Positions 29,695-39,584 of a stretch of 64,000 bases of DNA are shown piece after piece. The stretch is from Thiogranum sp. Lineage in GTDB: Bacteria; Pseudomonadota; Gammaproteobacteria; DSM-19610. Under the pieces are notes generated by a model. It was not told the origin of the DNA and did not search any database. It saw only the letters and a program-made list of their open reading frames with translations. Location of the stretch: NCBI GenBank assembly GCA_030148805.1, contig JASBSS010000025.1:1-64000 (forward strand). Direction: 5' to 3'. Position 1 is the stretch's first letter. Every line of letters begins with the position of its first letter. The position numbers and the translations under genes were made by a program.

Positions 29695-30971
29695 TCAGTA
29701 AATACAATCCGGTGACAATCAGCGTGACTCCAGCCACGGATTCTAACGCTTTTTGATGCCGCGAAAGTATCCGTAACGATTCCAACCAGCCCATGCTCCA
29801 GGCGCCCAACAAAATGGGAATGCTGCGACCGAGTGCAAACGCGAGCAACAGGGCGAACCCAAAGGCCATCGAACCGAGCGCGGCACTGGCGGTCAGCGCC
29901 ACCAGCAGCGCCGGGGTGCAAAACGGGCAGACGGCCAGTGAAAAGGGAATTCCCAGCGCAAAGGCACCGCGACCCCGGTGACCTTTCGAGCGCGGAGCGC
30001 GAGCCACGGCAGGCGCAGTTTCAACCAGCCCGGCCACATCAATCCCAGCAATACCAGCAACGGGCCCAGAAACAGGCCCCATTCGCGCCCCAGCAGCCCC
30101 TTGACCCATTCGCCGCCGAGCGCCGCGGCCATGCCCAGGCTCACGTGCGTCAGCAGCATGCCGAGGACAAAGGCGCCACCGAGCGACAGCGCGCGCCGCT
30201 TTTCCTCCGCCTTGGTGACATAGGCCAGTACCACCGGAATGGAGGCGAAGGAAACCGGGTTGAAGCTGAACACGAACCCCGCCGCGAAGCCCACAGCCCG
30301 ATCGCCGTCGGGCCAGCCTGTTGCAGCGTCGCCTTGAGGCTCTCGGCGCTCAGATCGAGGCCCGGCAACAGCAGCACCAGCGCCGTGGCGAACAACAGCA
30401 AGGCGGTAAGATAGGGGCTGCCTTCGGCGGCGCGGGCAAGCAGGTCGCGGCCGTCGGCGTGCACACCTTTTAGCGACGCGAACACCAGCGGCGCGGTAAA
30501 GAAGCTGGCGAACAGCAGCCCCGCGAGCAACGCGAACAACAACGAGTCGGCCGCCGCCGCCAGCCCGGCCACTACCACAAACAGCGGGAGCGTACAGGCC
30601 GGTAGGGTCAGGCCCAGCTGGATGGCGAACGGCAGCGATTGCCCGCCCGGCAACACCCTGGCGAAGGCCAGATGCGGCACCGGCAAATAAGCGAAACGCG
30701 ACACCAGATACAGCGTCGCCATTAGCGAAAGCATCAGGCTCGGCAGCCACGCAGGCCAGCTCGGCGCCGGCGTGAGCGCCACCACGGCCAGCAGCAGTGT
30801 GCAGCACAAGGCGCTGCGCGCCAGCCAGACCGCCATCAGGCTCCGGCAACAACCGCGGCGCGCCGTCTGGTGGGCGCGCGCGGAAAACAAGGTATGCGTG
30901 GCGATGGTGCAGGGCTCGAAAAAAGCCAACAGACCCAGCAGCGAAGCGCTCAACAGCAGCGCGGTATTCAC
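29666..30971 (-). pseudogene. Tandem CcdA-like membrane protein with two frameshifts
   Basis: From GTG 30971, frame one gives a CcdA-like protein (LGLLAFFEPCTIATHTLFSA, LPACTLPLFVVVAGLA) to about 30289. Homology then continues in a second frame (FAAGFVFSFNPVSFASIPVV) to about 29969 and in a third (GAFALGIPFSLAVCPFCTPA) to the stop at 29666. Each break is a one-base loss; restoring both yields one 435-codon frame of two CcdA-type halves with paired-Cys motifs (EPC, PAC, CPFC). CcdA-like proteins pass electrons across the inner membrane to periplasmic thiols. It is either a pseudogene or carries sequencing errors. Confidence 0.75.
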
Positions 30972-31240
30972 AGCGGTTGCGCCGTCAGCCGCCGCTCGAG
31001 TTCGCCGCGCAACCTGCGCACCGACGGCAGGCCGGTAAACACCAGCATGCCGTCGATGGCGATCGCGGGCGTGGCGAGCACGCCGAGATCGACCGCGTAA
31101 TCGAGCTCCTCGAGGACATTGACTTCGCGCCACTGCACCCGGCCGGCACCGAGTTCCGCGCTCAGCTTACGCAGCACTTCTTTGGCCTGCCCGCACTTGC
31201 CGCAGCCAGGCGAGGCGAAGACTTCCACTTTGATCGTCAT
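30968..31240 (-). CDS. Small thioredoxin/glutaredoxin-like protein (CxxC)
   Basis: From ATG 31240 (AGGAG seven bases upstream) the 90-residue product has a thioredoxin fold: MTIKVEVFASPGCGKCGQAK with redox CGKC (Cys13, Cys16), then VLATPAIAIDGMLVFTGLP with the cis-Pro. There is no signal peptide, so it acts in the cytoplasm, where it could feed electrons to the CcdA-like protein encoded next (GTGA overlap). Confidence 0.85.
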   Translation of the reverse strand: MTIKVEVFASPGCGKCGQAKEVLRKLSAELGAGRVQWREVNVLEELDYAVDLGVLATPAIAIDGMLVFTGLPSVRRLRGELERRLTAQPL

Positions 31241-31263
31241 CACGGGCTCCTGTTCGAAACGCA

Positions 31264-31662
31264 TTAAAAGTCCAGCCATTGACGCAGCGGCAAGGCCAGA
31301 TAGGCAGCGGAAAATCCCACTACCCAGATCACCACCGCGCTCCAGAAGATCCGCCGGTTCCAACGCTGCGCCCGGCGGCAGAGCTCGCCGGTGGCGGTAT
31401 CTGCGGGACAGACACGACCTGCGCGATAAAGCGTCCAGGCGGTGATGGCGAGCATCAGCGCGGAGAAGGCGAACACCCAGACCTTATGCTGACTGAGGAC
31501 AATCAAAAACGGCAACGCACTGGTAAGCGAGACGACCGCCGCGCCCAGACCCAGCGTCACCAGCATGATGGGCAAGGCACAACAGACCAGCGTTCCCGTG
31601 GAAGCCAACAGGGTCAGCCAGCTCACGCCGGCCTCGCGCCGATAGTCCTGCCTCGGGTTCAC
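31264..31662 (-). CDS. MerT-like membrane protein
   Basis: From GTG 31662, coupled to the MerP-like stop by GTGA, the 132-residue protein has three to four membrane segments. The first carries the vicinal pair of MerT (STGTLVCCALP, Cys27-Cys28); a loop has VCPADTATGELC, resembling the second Cys pair. MerT takes Hg(II) from MerP and passes it inward. No mercuric reductase is nearby, so the transported metal and direction are uncertain. Confidence 0.78.
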   Translation of the reverse strand: MNPRQDYRREAGVSWLTLLASTGTLVCCALPIMLVTLGLGAAVVSLTSALPFLIVLSQHKVWVFAFSALMLAITAWTLYRAGRVCPADTATGELCRRAQRWNRRIFWSAVVIWVVGFSAAYLALPLRQWLDF

Positions 31663-31952
31663 AGGGGAGCCTTGCGCATGCTGCGGAAGGTAAAGCCGGC
31701 ATCGTTGAACAGCTTCTTCATCTGCGCGTCGCTCAGCTCGACATCCTCGGCGGTCTGCACCTGCACCACTCCACTGTTGAGGTCGATGTCGATGTTGCGC
31801 ACACCGTCGATCTGCTTGAGTTTCTTCTCGATGCCATAGGCACAATACGGACAGGCGAGACCATCGACCCGCATGGTGTATTGCGTGCCCGCGGCCAGGG
31901 CCACGCCGGTGAAACTCAGCGCCAAGAGCACGGTGTAGAGAAATGTCCTCAT
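31659..31952 (-). CDS. MerP-like periplasmic heavy-metal-associated protein
   Basis: From ATG 31952 (GGAGG seven bases upstream) the 97-residue protein has a signal peptide (MRTFLYTVLLALSFTGVALA) and one HMA domain with VDGLACPYCAYGIEKKL, so the metal motif is CPYC (Cys34, Cys37). It should bind a soft metal ion in the periplasm and hand it to the MerT-like protein, whose start overlaps this stop. Confidence 0.88.
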   Translation of the reverse strand: MRTFLYTVLLALSFTGVALAAGTQYTMRVDGLACPYCAYGIEKKLKQIDGVRNIDIDLNSGVVQVQTAEDVELSDAQMKKLFNDAGFTFRSMRKAPL

Positions 31953-31980
31953 ATCTTGCCTCCTTGACCCCAGGGGCCGG

Positions 31981-32811
31981 TCATAGATGAAATTCAAGTT
32001 CCAGGGTCGCGCGGTAGTCGCTGTCAACCTGAGCGCCGTTGAGATTGCTGGCCACCGGGATCTGGACCCCGGTTTTCACCGCCACGTTGCGGTAGGTCCA
32101 CATCAGTCCGGGGCTGACGAACCACTCACTGCCGCCGCTGTCAGCGATCTTCACGCCGTTACGTTGCGCGCGCTCGCTGTATTCGCCGTTGAGTTCGACC
32201 ATCCAGACCCAGTCTGGTTGCAGATACCCGGTGGGTTTGAAGCGGATACCGCCGACCAGATCGAACAACAGCTTGTCGCCGCGTTGCAGCCCTTGGTCGC
32301 CATCACCGTTGTGGCGGTAGCGCAGCGCCGCCCAGCGATACCATTTGCGGCCTTCGTACCCATAGGTCAGTCCGCCGATGACATCGGTAGCGCCGGCACC
32401 CAGCCGCTCGTTGGCCGCCGTGTCCAGCACGCCGGCCAAGGACAGCGCCGCACTCTCCTGCACCCCCGGCCTGTCGTCGCGCCAAAAGCGGTACTTGGTC
32501 GTCACGGCGGCGTCACCGCGCCCCGCACTACTGACCCCCGGACCGCTAAGATCCAGATAAGGCACAGCGACACCGATGGTCCAATCACTGGTGATGCCAT
32601 ACTTCAGTTGTGCCAAGTAAGCGTTGGCGCTGCTGGCGCCGGCCTTTTCGCGACTGGCGCCGAGGTGGATCTCGTAACCGCCCTGAAACAGCGTATGCGG
32701 ACCGAGCCCGAACACCGGGTCGTGCGCCTGCACCGTAGCCCCCAGAAAGGGGACACAGGCGATGGTCCCACGAACGACATGCATCGTGCCTGCTCTTACC
32801 GTTAACGCCAT
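31981..32811 (-). CDS. Outer-membrane beta-barrel protein, first gene of the metal operon
   Basis: The 276-residue protein has an N-terminal signal (cut near HDPVFG) and alternating amphipathic strands typical of the MetA/phenol-degradation transporter-like barrels (DWTIGVAVPYLDL, YRWAALRYRHNG, NVAVKTGVQIPVA), ending in LELEFHL. It may let a small solute or metal complex through the outer membrane. ATG 32811 has GGGAG nine bases upstream. A MerR-type promoter and an 18-base palindrome lie in front of it. Confidence 0.75.
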   Translation of the reverse strand: MALTVRAGTMHVVRGTIACVPFLGATVQAHDPVFGLGPHTLFQGGYEIHLGASREKAGASSANAYLAQLKYGITSDWTIGVAVPYLDLSGPGVSSAGRGDAAVTTKYRFWRDDRPGVQESAALSLAGVLDTAANERLGAGATDVIGGLTYGYEGRKWYRWAALRYRHNGDGDQGLQRGDKLLFDLVGGIRFKPTGYLQPDWVWMVELNGEYSERAQRNGVKIADSGGSEWFVSPGLMWTYRNVAVKTGVQIPVASNLNGAQVDSDYRATLELEFHL

Positions 32812-32852
32812 CTCGCTAATCTCCCGCGCCGGTGTCTTCGCCTTTACGACAT

Positions 32853-32870
32853 CCTGGAGTCGACTCCAGG
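32853..32870. repeat. Perfect 18-base palindrome in the leader of the metal operon
   Basis: CCTGGAGTCGACTCCAGG is fully symmetric and closely matches the operator in the promoter 44 bases upstream. It lies between the predicted -10 and the ribosome site of the barrel gene, with no obvious promoter hexamers around it. Confidence 0.75.
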
Positions 32871-32904
32871 TTCCTTTTCAGGCTAAAAAAATTGGTTGCG
32901 ATCT

Positions 32905-32935
32905 AGCCTACTACTTGGAGCTGACTCCAGGTCAA
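32905..32935 (-). promoter_or_regulatory. MerR-family promoter with 19-base spacer
   Basis: On the reverse strand TTGACC (32930-32935) and TAGGCT (32905-32910) are separated by 19 bases, the overlong spacing that MerR-family activators need. The spacer contains the dyad CTTGGAG...CTCCAGG (32914-32931). It drives the barrel-MerP-MerT-thioredoxin run. Confidence 0.8.
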
Positions 32936-33101
32936 GCCCTGGGGAACGCGCCCGCCGCACCGCGGCCAGAACGCGGGGCAGTTCCCCTGGGGCGATCCCC
33001 GCCAGCCGCCCTTCCCGGCCGCCTTTGCGCTGCATCTTTAAGGCTCTGCTTCGAGCGGCTATGCTGAGGGGGTGGATGAACCATGCCGGAGCGATTCGCC
33101 G

Positions 33102-33311
33102 ATGACCCAGCAAGAACCACAACACCTGTTACGTTGCCCGCGTTGTCGGGGGCGGTTCCCCGCCCCGGGGATCGCGCAGCGCGGCAAAATCTATTGTTGC
33201 GACCAATGCGCGGCCGGCCCCCGTGCCATGCTGCCGAAAATGCTGCCGCGCATGCTGGCCGCGGCCACCCTCCTGGTGACCCTGGGTGCGCTACTGGGCG
33301 CCCGGAATTAG
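33102..33311 (+). CDS. Small zinc-ribbon membrane protein, unknown role
   Basis: The 69-residue product has a Cys-rich head (CPRC at 12-15, YCCDQC at 31-36, together a zinc-ribbon-like knuckle pair) and a C-terminal hydrophobic helix ([16 protein letters not shown]). GGAG lies ten bases before ATG 33102 and a TATGCT -10-like box at 33060-33065. It sits between the metal-operon promoter and merR, transcribed with merR. I do not recognise a family; it may bind metal at the inner membrane. Confidence 0.55.
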   Translation: MTQQEPQHLLRCPRCRGRFPAPGIAQRGKIYCCDQCAAGPRAMLPKMLPRMLAAATLLVTLGALLGARN

Positions 33312-33338
33312 CGACGCAAGGCCGGTTGACTGGCACGG

Positions 33339-33483
33339 TGACAGGTGTGACAGGTGTGACAGGTGTGACAGGTGTGACAGGTGTGACAGGTGTGACAGGT
33401 TTGACAGGTTTGACAGGTTTGACAGGTTTGACAGGTTTGACAAGTTTGACAAGTTTGACAGGTGACAGGTGACAGGTGACAGG
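33339..33483 (+). repeat. Tandem 9-bp/7-bp repeat array abutting merR
   Basis: Six TGACAGGTG, five TGACAGGTT and two TGACAAGTT nonamers (33339-33455) are followed by four TGACAGG heptamers (33456-33483). The ATG of merR begins at 33486. The AGG in each unit means the last repeats themselves supply the Shine-Dalgarno. There are no unique spacers, so it is not a CRISPR. Confidence 0.95.
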
Positions 33484-33485
33484 TG

Positions 33486-33920
33486 ATGTACGCGATCGAC
33501 CCCACCGCAAAGACCTCCGCACCACTGACGATCGGCCAGTTGGCGAAAGCCGCCGGCGTGAACGTCGAAACCATCCGTTATTATCAGCGCATCGGGCTGC
33601 TCGCCGAACCCCCCAGGCCGGCGCAGGGCTACCGGCGCTATCCTGCGACGGCTTTGACCCGACTGCGTTTCATCAAACGCGCCCAGGAAGTGGGCTTCAG
33701 CCTGCAGGACATCGGTGATCTGTTGGCGCTCGATGCAGCCGATTGCCATCAGGCGCAGGCGATCGCCGAACAGAAAAACCGCCTCGTTCGGCAGCGCATC
33801 GAGAAACTGCGGAGCATCGAGCGCGAACTGCGCCAGCTAATCGCCGCCTGCCGCGAACCCGGCATGGACGGGGAGGATTGCGCGCTGATGAGCGCCCTGG
33901 GTCGCCCGCGGCGGGATTGA
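33486..33920 (+). CDS. merR: MerR-type mercury-responsive regulator
   Basis: The 144-residue protein is close to classical MerR: LTIGQLAKAAGVNVETIRYY for DNA binding, and the three metal cysteines in place, Cys87 (AADCHQAQ), Cys122 (AACREPG) and Cys132 (GEDCAL). These three form the Hg(II) site of MerR. ATG 33486 directly follows the repeat array. It probably acts on the 19-base-spacer promoter of the opposite-facing operon about 550 bases away; the gene between them is unusual for mer loci. Confidence 0.88.
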   Translation: MYAIDPTAKTSAPLTIGQLAKAAGVNVETIRYYQRIGLLAEPPRPAQGYRRYPATALTRLRFIKRAQEVGFSLQDIGDLLALDAADCHQAQAIAEQKNRLVRQRIEKLRSIERELRQLIAACREPGMDGEDCALMSALGRPRRD

Positions 33921-33978
33921 CGCCTTTTCGCCGCTTCCCCGAGGGAACCGCCCGCGCGGATCCGTCCGGGATGCGCGT

Positions 33979-34449
33979 TCAGTCAGCCTGTGGCTGCTTT
34001 TCGCCCTGTTTCCTCAGTAGCGCCTGCAACCGCTCGGTGACCACGGCCACGTGCTCGGCGAGCGCGTCGACCAGTTCGCGGCAATCGTCGTCGAGCCCGG
34101 CGCCGCGGGCGTCGGCCGCCAGCCGGGCGAGGTGTTGTTCCGCGGCCAGGCGTTGTTCCAGCACCGGGGCGACGCGCGCGTGCGCCATGGCCGCGTTCAG
34201 GTGCTGCGCCAGCTTCTCCAGACTCTGGCGCTCGGGGTCGGGCACCGAGGGGCGCTCGCCCAGACTCCGCAGGGCGCGATCGAAGCGGGCGGCGAGTTCC
34301 TGGCGCTGATCGCCGATCCACTGCATGACGGCGGCCACCGCCGCGACGTCAAGAAATTCCGCCGCGTCGTAATACTTCTCCGCGCTGTCCTCGATGGCGA
34401 CCAACAGGTCGTCGATGGCGACCTGGGCGTCGGTACGTAACAAGCTCAT
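33979..34449 (-). CDS. Four-helix-bundle protein (DUF2383/PA2169-like)
   Basis: The 156-residue protein is all helical (DDLLVAIEDSAEKYYDAAEFLD, EQRLAAEQHLARLAADAR) and resembles the ferritin-like DUF2383 group, although the Glu/His iron ligands are not clearly complete. It has no signal peptide or membrane segment. ATG 34449 overlaps the upstream lipid-kinase stop (ATGA), so the two are coupled. The function is unknown. Confidence 0.55.
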   Translation of the reverse strand: MSLLRTDAQVAIDDLLVAIEDSAEKYYDAAEFLDVAAVAAVMQWIGDQRQELAARFDRALRSLGERPSVPDPERQSLEKLAQHLNAAMAHARVAPVLEQRLAAEQHLARLAADARGAGLDDDCRELVDALAEHVAVVTERLQALLRKQGEKQPQAD

Positions 34450-35363
34450 GAGGGTTTTCTCTCCGCTGGTTGGGCACCCCGGGTTGCACGCGGCACGTAG
34501 ACTTCTATGGCCTGTTCGACGACCTCGAAGACCGCCGGGGTCTGGGTGACCGGCTCGCCGTCGGCGTCGACCTCCCTGGGCCGTGCCGTGTGCAGTTCAA
34601 TATGGCGTGCGCGGGTGTTGAAGGTGCGCTCGCTCTGGTAGTGCCGCCCGTCGCGCAACAAGGGGGCCAGGGTCAGCAGTTCCCACAGCGACTGGGGCCG
34701 GATGCTGTAGAGCGCCAGTCGACCGTCGTCGATATCGGCCTGGGCATCGATCAGGTTGCCACCGCCATAGTAGCGGCCGTTGCCGACGGCGAGCTGGATC
34801 GAGCGCAGACGATACGTCCGCCCGTCGACCGTCAGGTTGACGCTAAACCCCCTCTCCTTGGAAAGTGCCGTGGACAGGGCCTTCAAATAGCTGAACACAC
34901 CGAAATACTTCTTCGCCTTCGGCGTCAGTTCGTGGGTGATGCGCACACCCAGCCCGATGTTGGCGACATTGAAGAAATAATGACCGTTGACGCGCCCGAG
35001 GTCGATCTTCTTGCGCGCACCCTGCACGATCACCTCGCAAGCGGCCGCCACCTCCGTGGGAATCCCCAAGGTGCGCGCCAGATCGTTGGCCGTGCCCAGC
35101 GGCAGCAGTCCCAACGGCAGACCGCAGCGCACCAACGCCTCGGCGGTGGAACTGACCGTGCCGTCGCCCCCGGCGACGATCACCCGCGCGACCCGGTCGC
35201 GATGCTCGGCGATCACCCGCGCGGTCTGCTCGCGGCCCTCCGGCCGCACCTGGATGATGTCCTGTCCCGCCTGGCGCAGGCGTTCCAGGCCGGCCTCGAG
35301 GTCCGCCTCGCCGGCGCTGCGGGCCCGCGGATTGACGATGAGCAAGGAGGCTGACGGCGTCAC
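34446..35363 (-). CDS. Diacylglycerol/lipid kinase (YegS/DagK family)
   Basis: From GTG 35363 (AGAGG seven bases upstream) the 305-residue protein has the lipid kinase catalytic domain: LLIVNPRARS at the start, VAGGDGTVSSTAEAL, LPLGTANDLARTLGIP, and the C-terminal VDADGEPVTQTPAVFEV. It phosphorylates a lipid such as diacylglycerol at the inner membrane face. The open frame continues 157 codons upstream, but that part is a shadow of the DUF1206 gene. Confidence 0.92.
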   Translation of the reverse strand: MTPSASLLIVNPRARSAGEADLEAGLERLRQAGQDIIQVRPEGREQTARVIAEHRDRVARVIVAGGDGTVSSTAEALVRCGLPLGLLPLGTANDLARTLGIPTEVAAACEVIVQGARKKIDLGRVNGHYFFNVANIGLGVRITHELTPKAKKYFGVFSYLKALSTALSKERGFSVNLTVDGRTYRLRSIQLAVGNGRYYGGGNLIDAQADIDDGRLALYSIRPQSLWELLTLAPLLRDGRHYQSERTFNTRARHIELHTARPREVDADGEPVTQTPAVFEVVEQAIEVYVPRATRGAQPAERKPS

Positions 35364-35374
35364 CGACGGACCTC

Positions 35375-36175
35375 TCAGACGTCCGAGAACGACACGTCGA
35401 CGCGGCGATAGACCGCTTCGAGCAGGCTGTAGAGGCCGAAGGCGAACAGCCCCGCGGCCACCACCCCCAACAGCCAGGGCCCGAAACTGGTCGAGCGCAA
35501 CGTCTCCAGCGCCGCGGCCATGCCGCGCACGTCGCCGCCGCGCGCCAGCCAGGCCGACTCGATCAGGAAGGCGCCGACCATGCACCAGACTACACCCCTG
35601 GCGATCAAGCCGAAGCGGCATACTGGCGTGGTCCAAATCCGTTTTTGTCTCGGCACGTCCATGTAACGCTCGAAGCGCGCGGTCCAGCCCTTGTAGATAT
35701 GTGCCAGACCGGCGCCAACCACGGCGACACCCACCAGCCCAAACACCGCTTGTCCCCAGCCAGAGGCCATCAGCGGCTGCGAGCCGCTGTTCGAGCCGCC
35801 GAGACTCACGCCCGCCAGCATGCCGATCGCCCAAAGCGCGAGCAGACTGTGAGTGACGGCGCTGACCAGCAGCCCGGCGCGCACTGCCAGCCCCTTGCCG
35901 GAGGTGCCGTGCTCATCGGTATCCTTGACCGCCTGCACCAGCCGCCAGGCGGCATAACCGAACAGACCGACAATCAATACCACCAGGATCACATCGCCGA
36001 ACGGCTGGCTCATGATTTTCACCAGGGCGCCCTTGCTGTCGGTGGTCTCGCCGCCACCTTTTCCCGCCGCCGCCAGCAGCGCCAGGCCGCCGACGGTCAG
36101 ATACACCACGCCGCGCGCCGCGTAGCCCAGGCGCGCCAGCTTGGCGAACGGCTTTCCCGCTGTGATCTCCGTCAT
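35375..36175 (-). CDS. DUF1206 membrane protein
   Basis: From ATG 36175 (AGGAG ten bases upstream) the 266-residue product has six membrane segments in three DUF1206 repeats, each with the family's aromatic-Arg-Gly pattern (LGYAARGVVYLTVG, GWGQAVFGLVGVAVVG, RFGLIARGVVWCMVG). The function is not known. The lipid-kinase gene begins 11 bases downstream and the two are likely cotranscribed. Confidence 0.9.
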   Translation of the reverse strand: MTEITAGKPFAKLARLGYAARGVVYLTVGGLALLAAAGKGGGETTDSKGALVKIMSQPFGDVILVVLIVGLFGYAAWRLVQAVKDTDEHGTSGKGLAVRAGLLVSAVTHSLLALWAIGMLAGVSLGGSNSGSQPLMASGWGQAVFGLVGVAVVGAGLAHIYKGWTARFERYMDVPRQKRIWTTPVCRFGLIARGVVWCMVGAFLIESAWLARGGDVRGMAAALETLRSTSFGPWLLGVVAAGLFAFGLYSLLEAVYRRVDVSFSDV

Positions 36176-36262
36176 GCGCCGCGTTCTCCTGTTAGTTTTG
36201 CACGACACGATTCCCGCCCGAGCGCCACTGACAACCGACCGCCGTCGTGCGGCGGCGGCGCG

Positions 36263-37048
36263 TCAGTCGGCCGCGCTGTCGTCCTGCGTTTCCACCTGAC
36301 CGTGGCGTTGCAACCAGCGGGCCAGCAACCAGCAGCCCAGCGCCCAACCCGATCCGGCGGCCCACCCGGCGAGCACGTCGGTCGGCCAGTGAACGCCCAG
36401 ATAGACCCGGCTCAAGCCGACCAGCAGCGTGACCAGCACCGCGAGCAGCAGCAGATAGGCCTTGATGCGCCGGCGTCGCTGCACCCGCGCCAGCAGCGCG
36501 CCCAGGGTCAGGTAGGTACTGGCCGCGAGCATCGAGTGCCCGCTGGGAAAGCTCGCGGTGTAGACCCGGGTTTCGTGCGGCACCAGATCGGGGCGCGGCC
36601 GGTCGAAGGTCTGTTTGAGCAGCGTGCTGGCACCCAGCGCGCCGACGGTTGCTACCAGCACCACCACGGCCACCCGGCGCTTTGCGTCGAGCAGCAGATA
36701 GCCGACGACGCCCAGGGTCACCAGGCTCAACACCGGAATACCGCCGAGCGCGGTGAAATCGCGCCCGGTCTCCTCGACCCAGCCGGGCCCGATGGGGTTG
36801 CTGTGATCGCCGGGCTCGCGCATCGCCAACAACACGCTGCGATCGAAGGCACCGGTGTCTCCCTCTAGCACCTCCTCGGCAAGCTCGACAAAGGCCCAGA
36901 AACTGGTCAGCAGCGCGAACAACACGATCAACACCGACAATTCGCGCCCGCCGATCCATTGCAAGGCGCGCGCCCAGGCCGAAGGCGCCGCTGGCGCTGG
37001 CCGCGCCCGCGCGCGGGTATGTGCTGGCTGATGCTCTCCGGAAACCAT
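36263..37048 (-). CDS. PAP2-family membrane phosphatase
   Basis: From ATG 37048 (GGGAG upstream) the 261-residue membrane protein has the three PAP2 motifs: KQTFDRPRP, SFPSGHS and SRVYLGVHWPTDVLAG, with catalytic His in motifs two and three. It removes phosphate from lipid phosphates such as undecaprenyl or phosphatidic/phosphatidylglycerol phosphate at the periplasmic face. It neighbours DUF1206 and a lipid kinase, suggesting a lipid-phosphate theme. Confidence 0.92.
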   Translation of the reverse strand: MVSGEHQPAHTRARARPAPAAPSAWARALQWIGGRELSVLIVLFALLTSFWAFVELAEEVLEGDTGAFDRSVLLAMREPGDHSNPIGPGWVEETGRDFTALGGIPVLSLVTLGVVGYLLLDAKRRVAVVVLVATVGALGASTLLKQTFDRPRPDLVPHETRVYTASFPSGHSMLAASTYLTLGALLARVQRRRRIKAYLLLLAVLVTLLVGLSRVYLGVHWPTDVLAGWAAGSGWALGCWLLARWLQRHGQVETQDDSAAD

Positions 37049-37284
37049 TCCGGTCTCTCCCTGGCAGATGCGGACGCGGCCCTGCGCCACTAGGGTGAAC
37101 GTCTGCGCTGTGCTTGTCTGTCGGCGGCTACCTACAGTGTGATTATGGCTGAGAACCCACCCCCTGCCAGTTAACTTTTGCAATAGGCCCCTCGCTGGCT
37201 TTGCGGTATCTCTGTGCGCACCAACTCAGCGCCATTCTTGCAGCGTGGCATCTCAATCCATCATCACTAATCGGGTACCCAATC

Positions 37285-39369
<2,085 letters not shown>

Positions 39370-39494
39370 TTGTTTTTATTGATAAATAAATCGCATCCGG
39401 CAAGCCCGGCAGGGGCTTCGCCGGGGGCGCGGGAAGCGCCCTAACAGGGGCGACCGTCCGCCCGCGGCCGCCGGCCCGCGGCAACGCGAGAGCG

Positions 39495-39584
39495 CGCTTG
39501 TCCTTTGCCGAGCGGCAAACTGATAAACGCTTGTTATGCGCCCGGCGGCAGACTGAGAAACCGCTTGTTATTTGCCCAGGCGAC
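39495..39584 (+). repeat. 33-base tandem repeat in the leader of the cold-shock gene
   Basis: Two full copies (39495-39527, 39528-39560) and a partial third (39562-39584) share CGCTTGT...GCGGCA-ACTGA-AAA. Copy one contains a perfect hairpin TTTGCC-GAGC-GGCAAA and copy two a degenerate one. The array lies in the otherwise gene-free 400 bases between katE and the cold-shock gene, which are AT-rich toward 39660-39770. Confidence 0.75.

Noticed and set aside
33339-33483. CRISPR array
   Set aside because: Units are 7-9 bases and directly abutting with no spacers; no cas genes.
34446-35834. 462-residue version of the lipid kinase
   Set aside because: The first 157 codons are the shadow of DUF1206; a GTG with a good ribosome site begins the real kinase at 35363.
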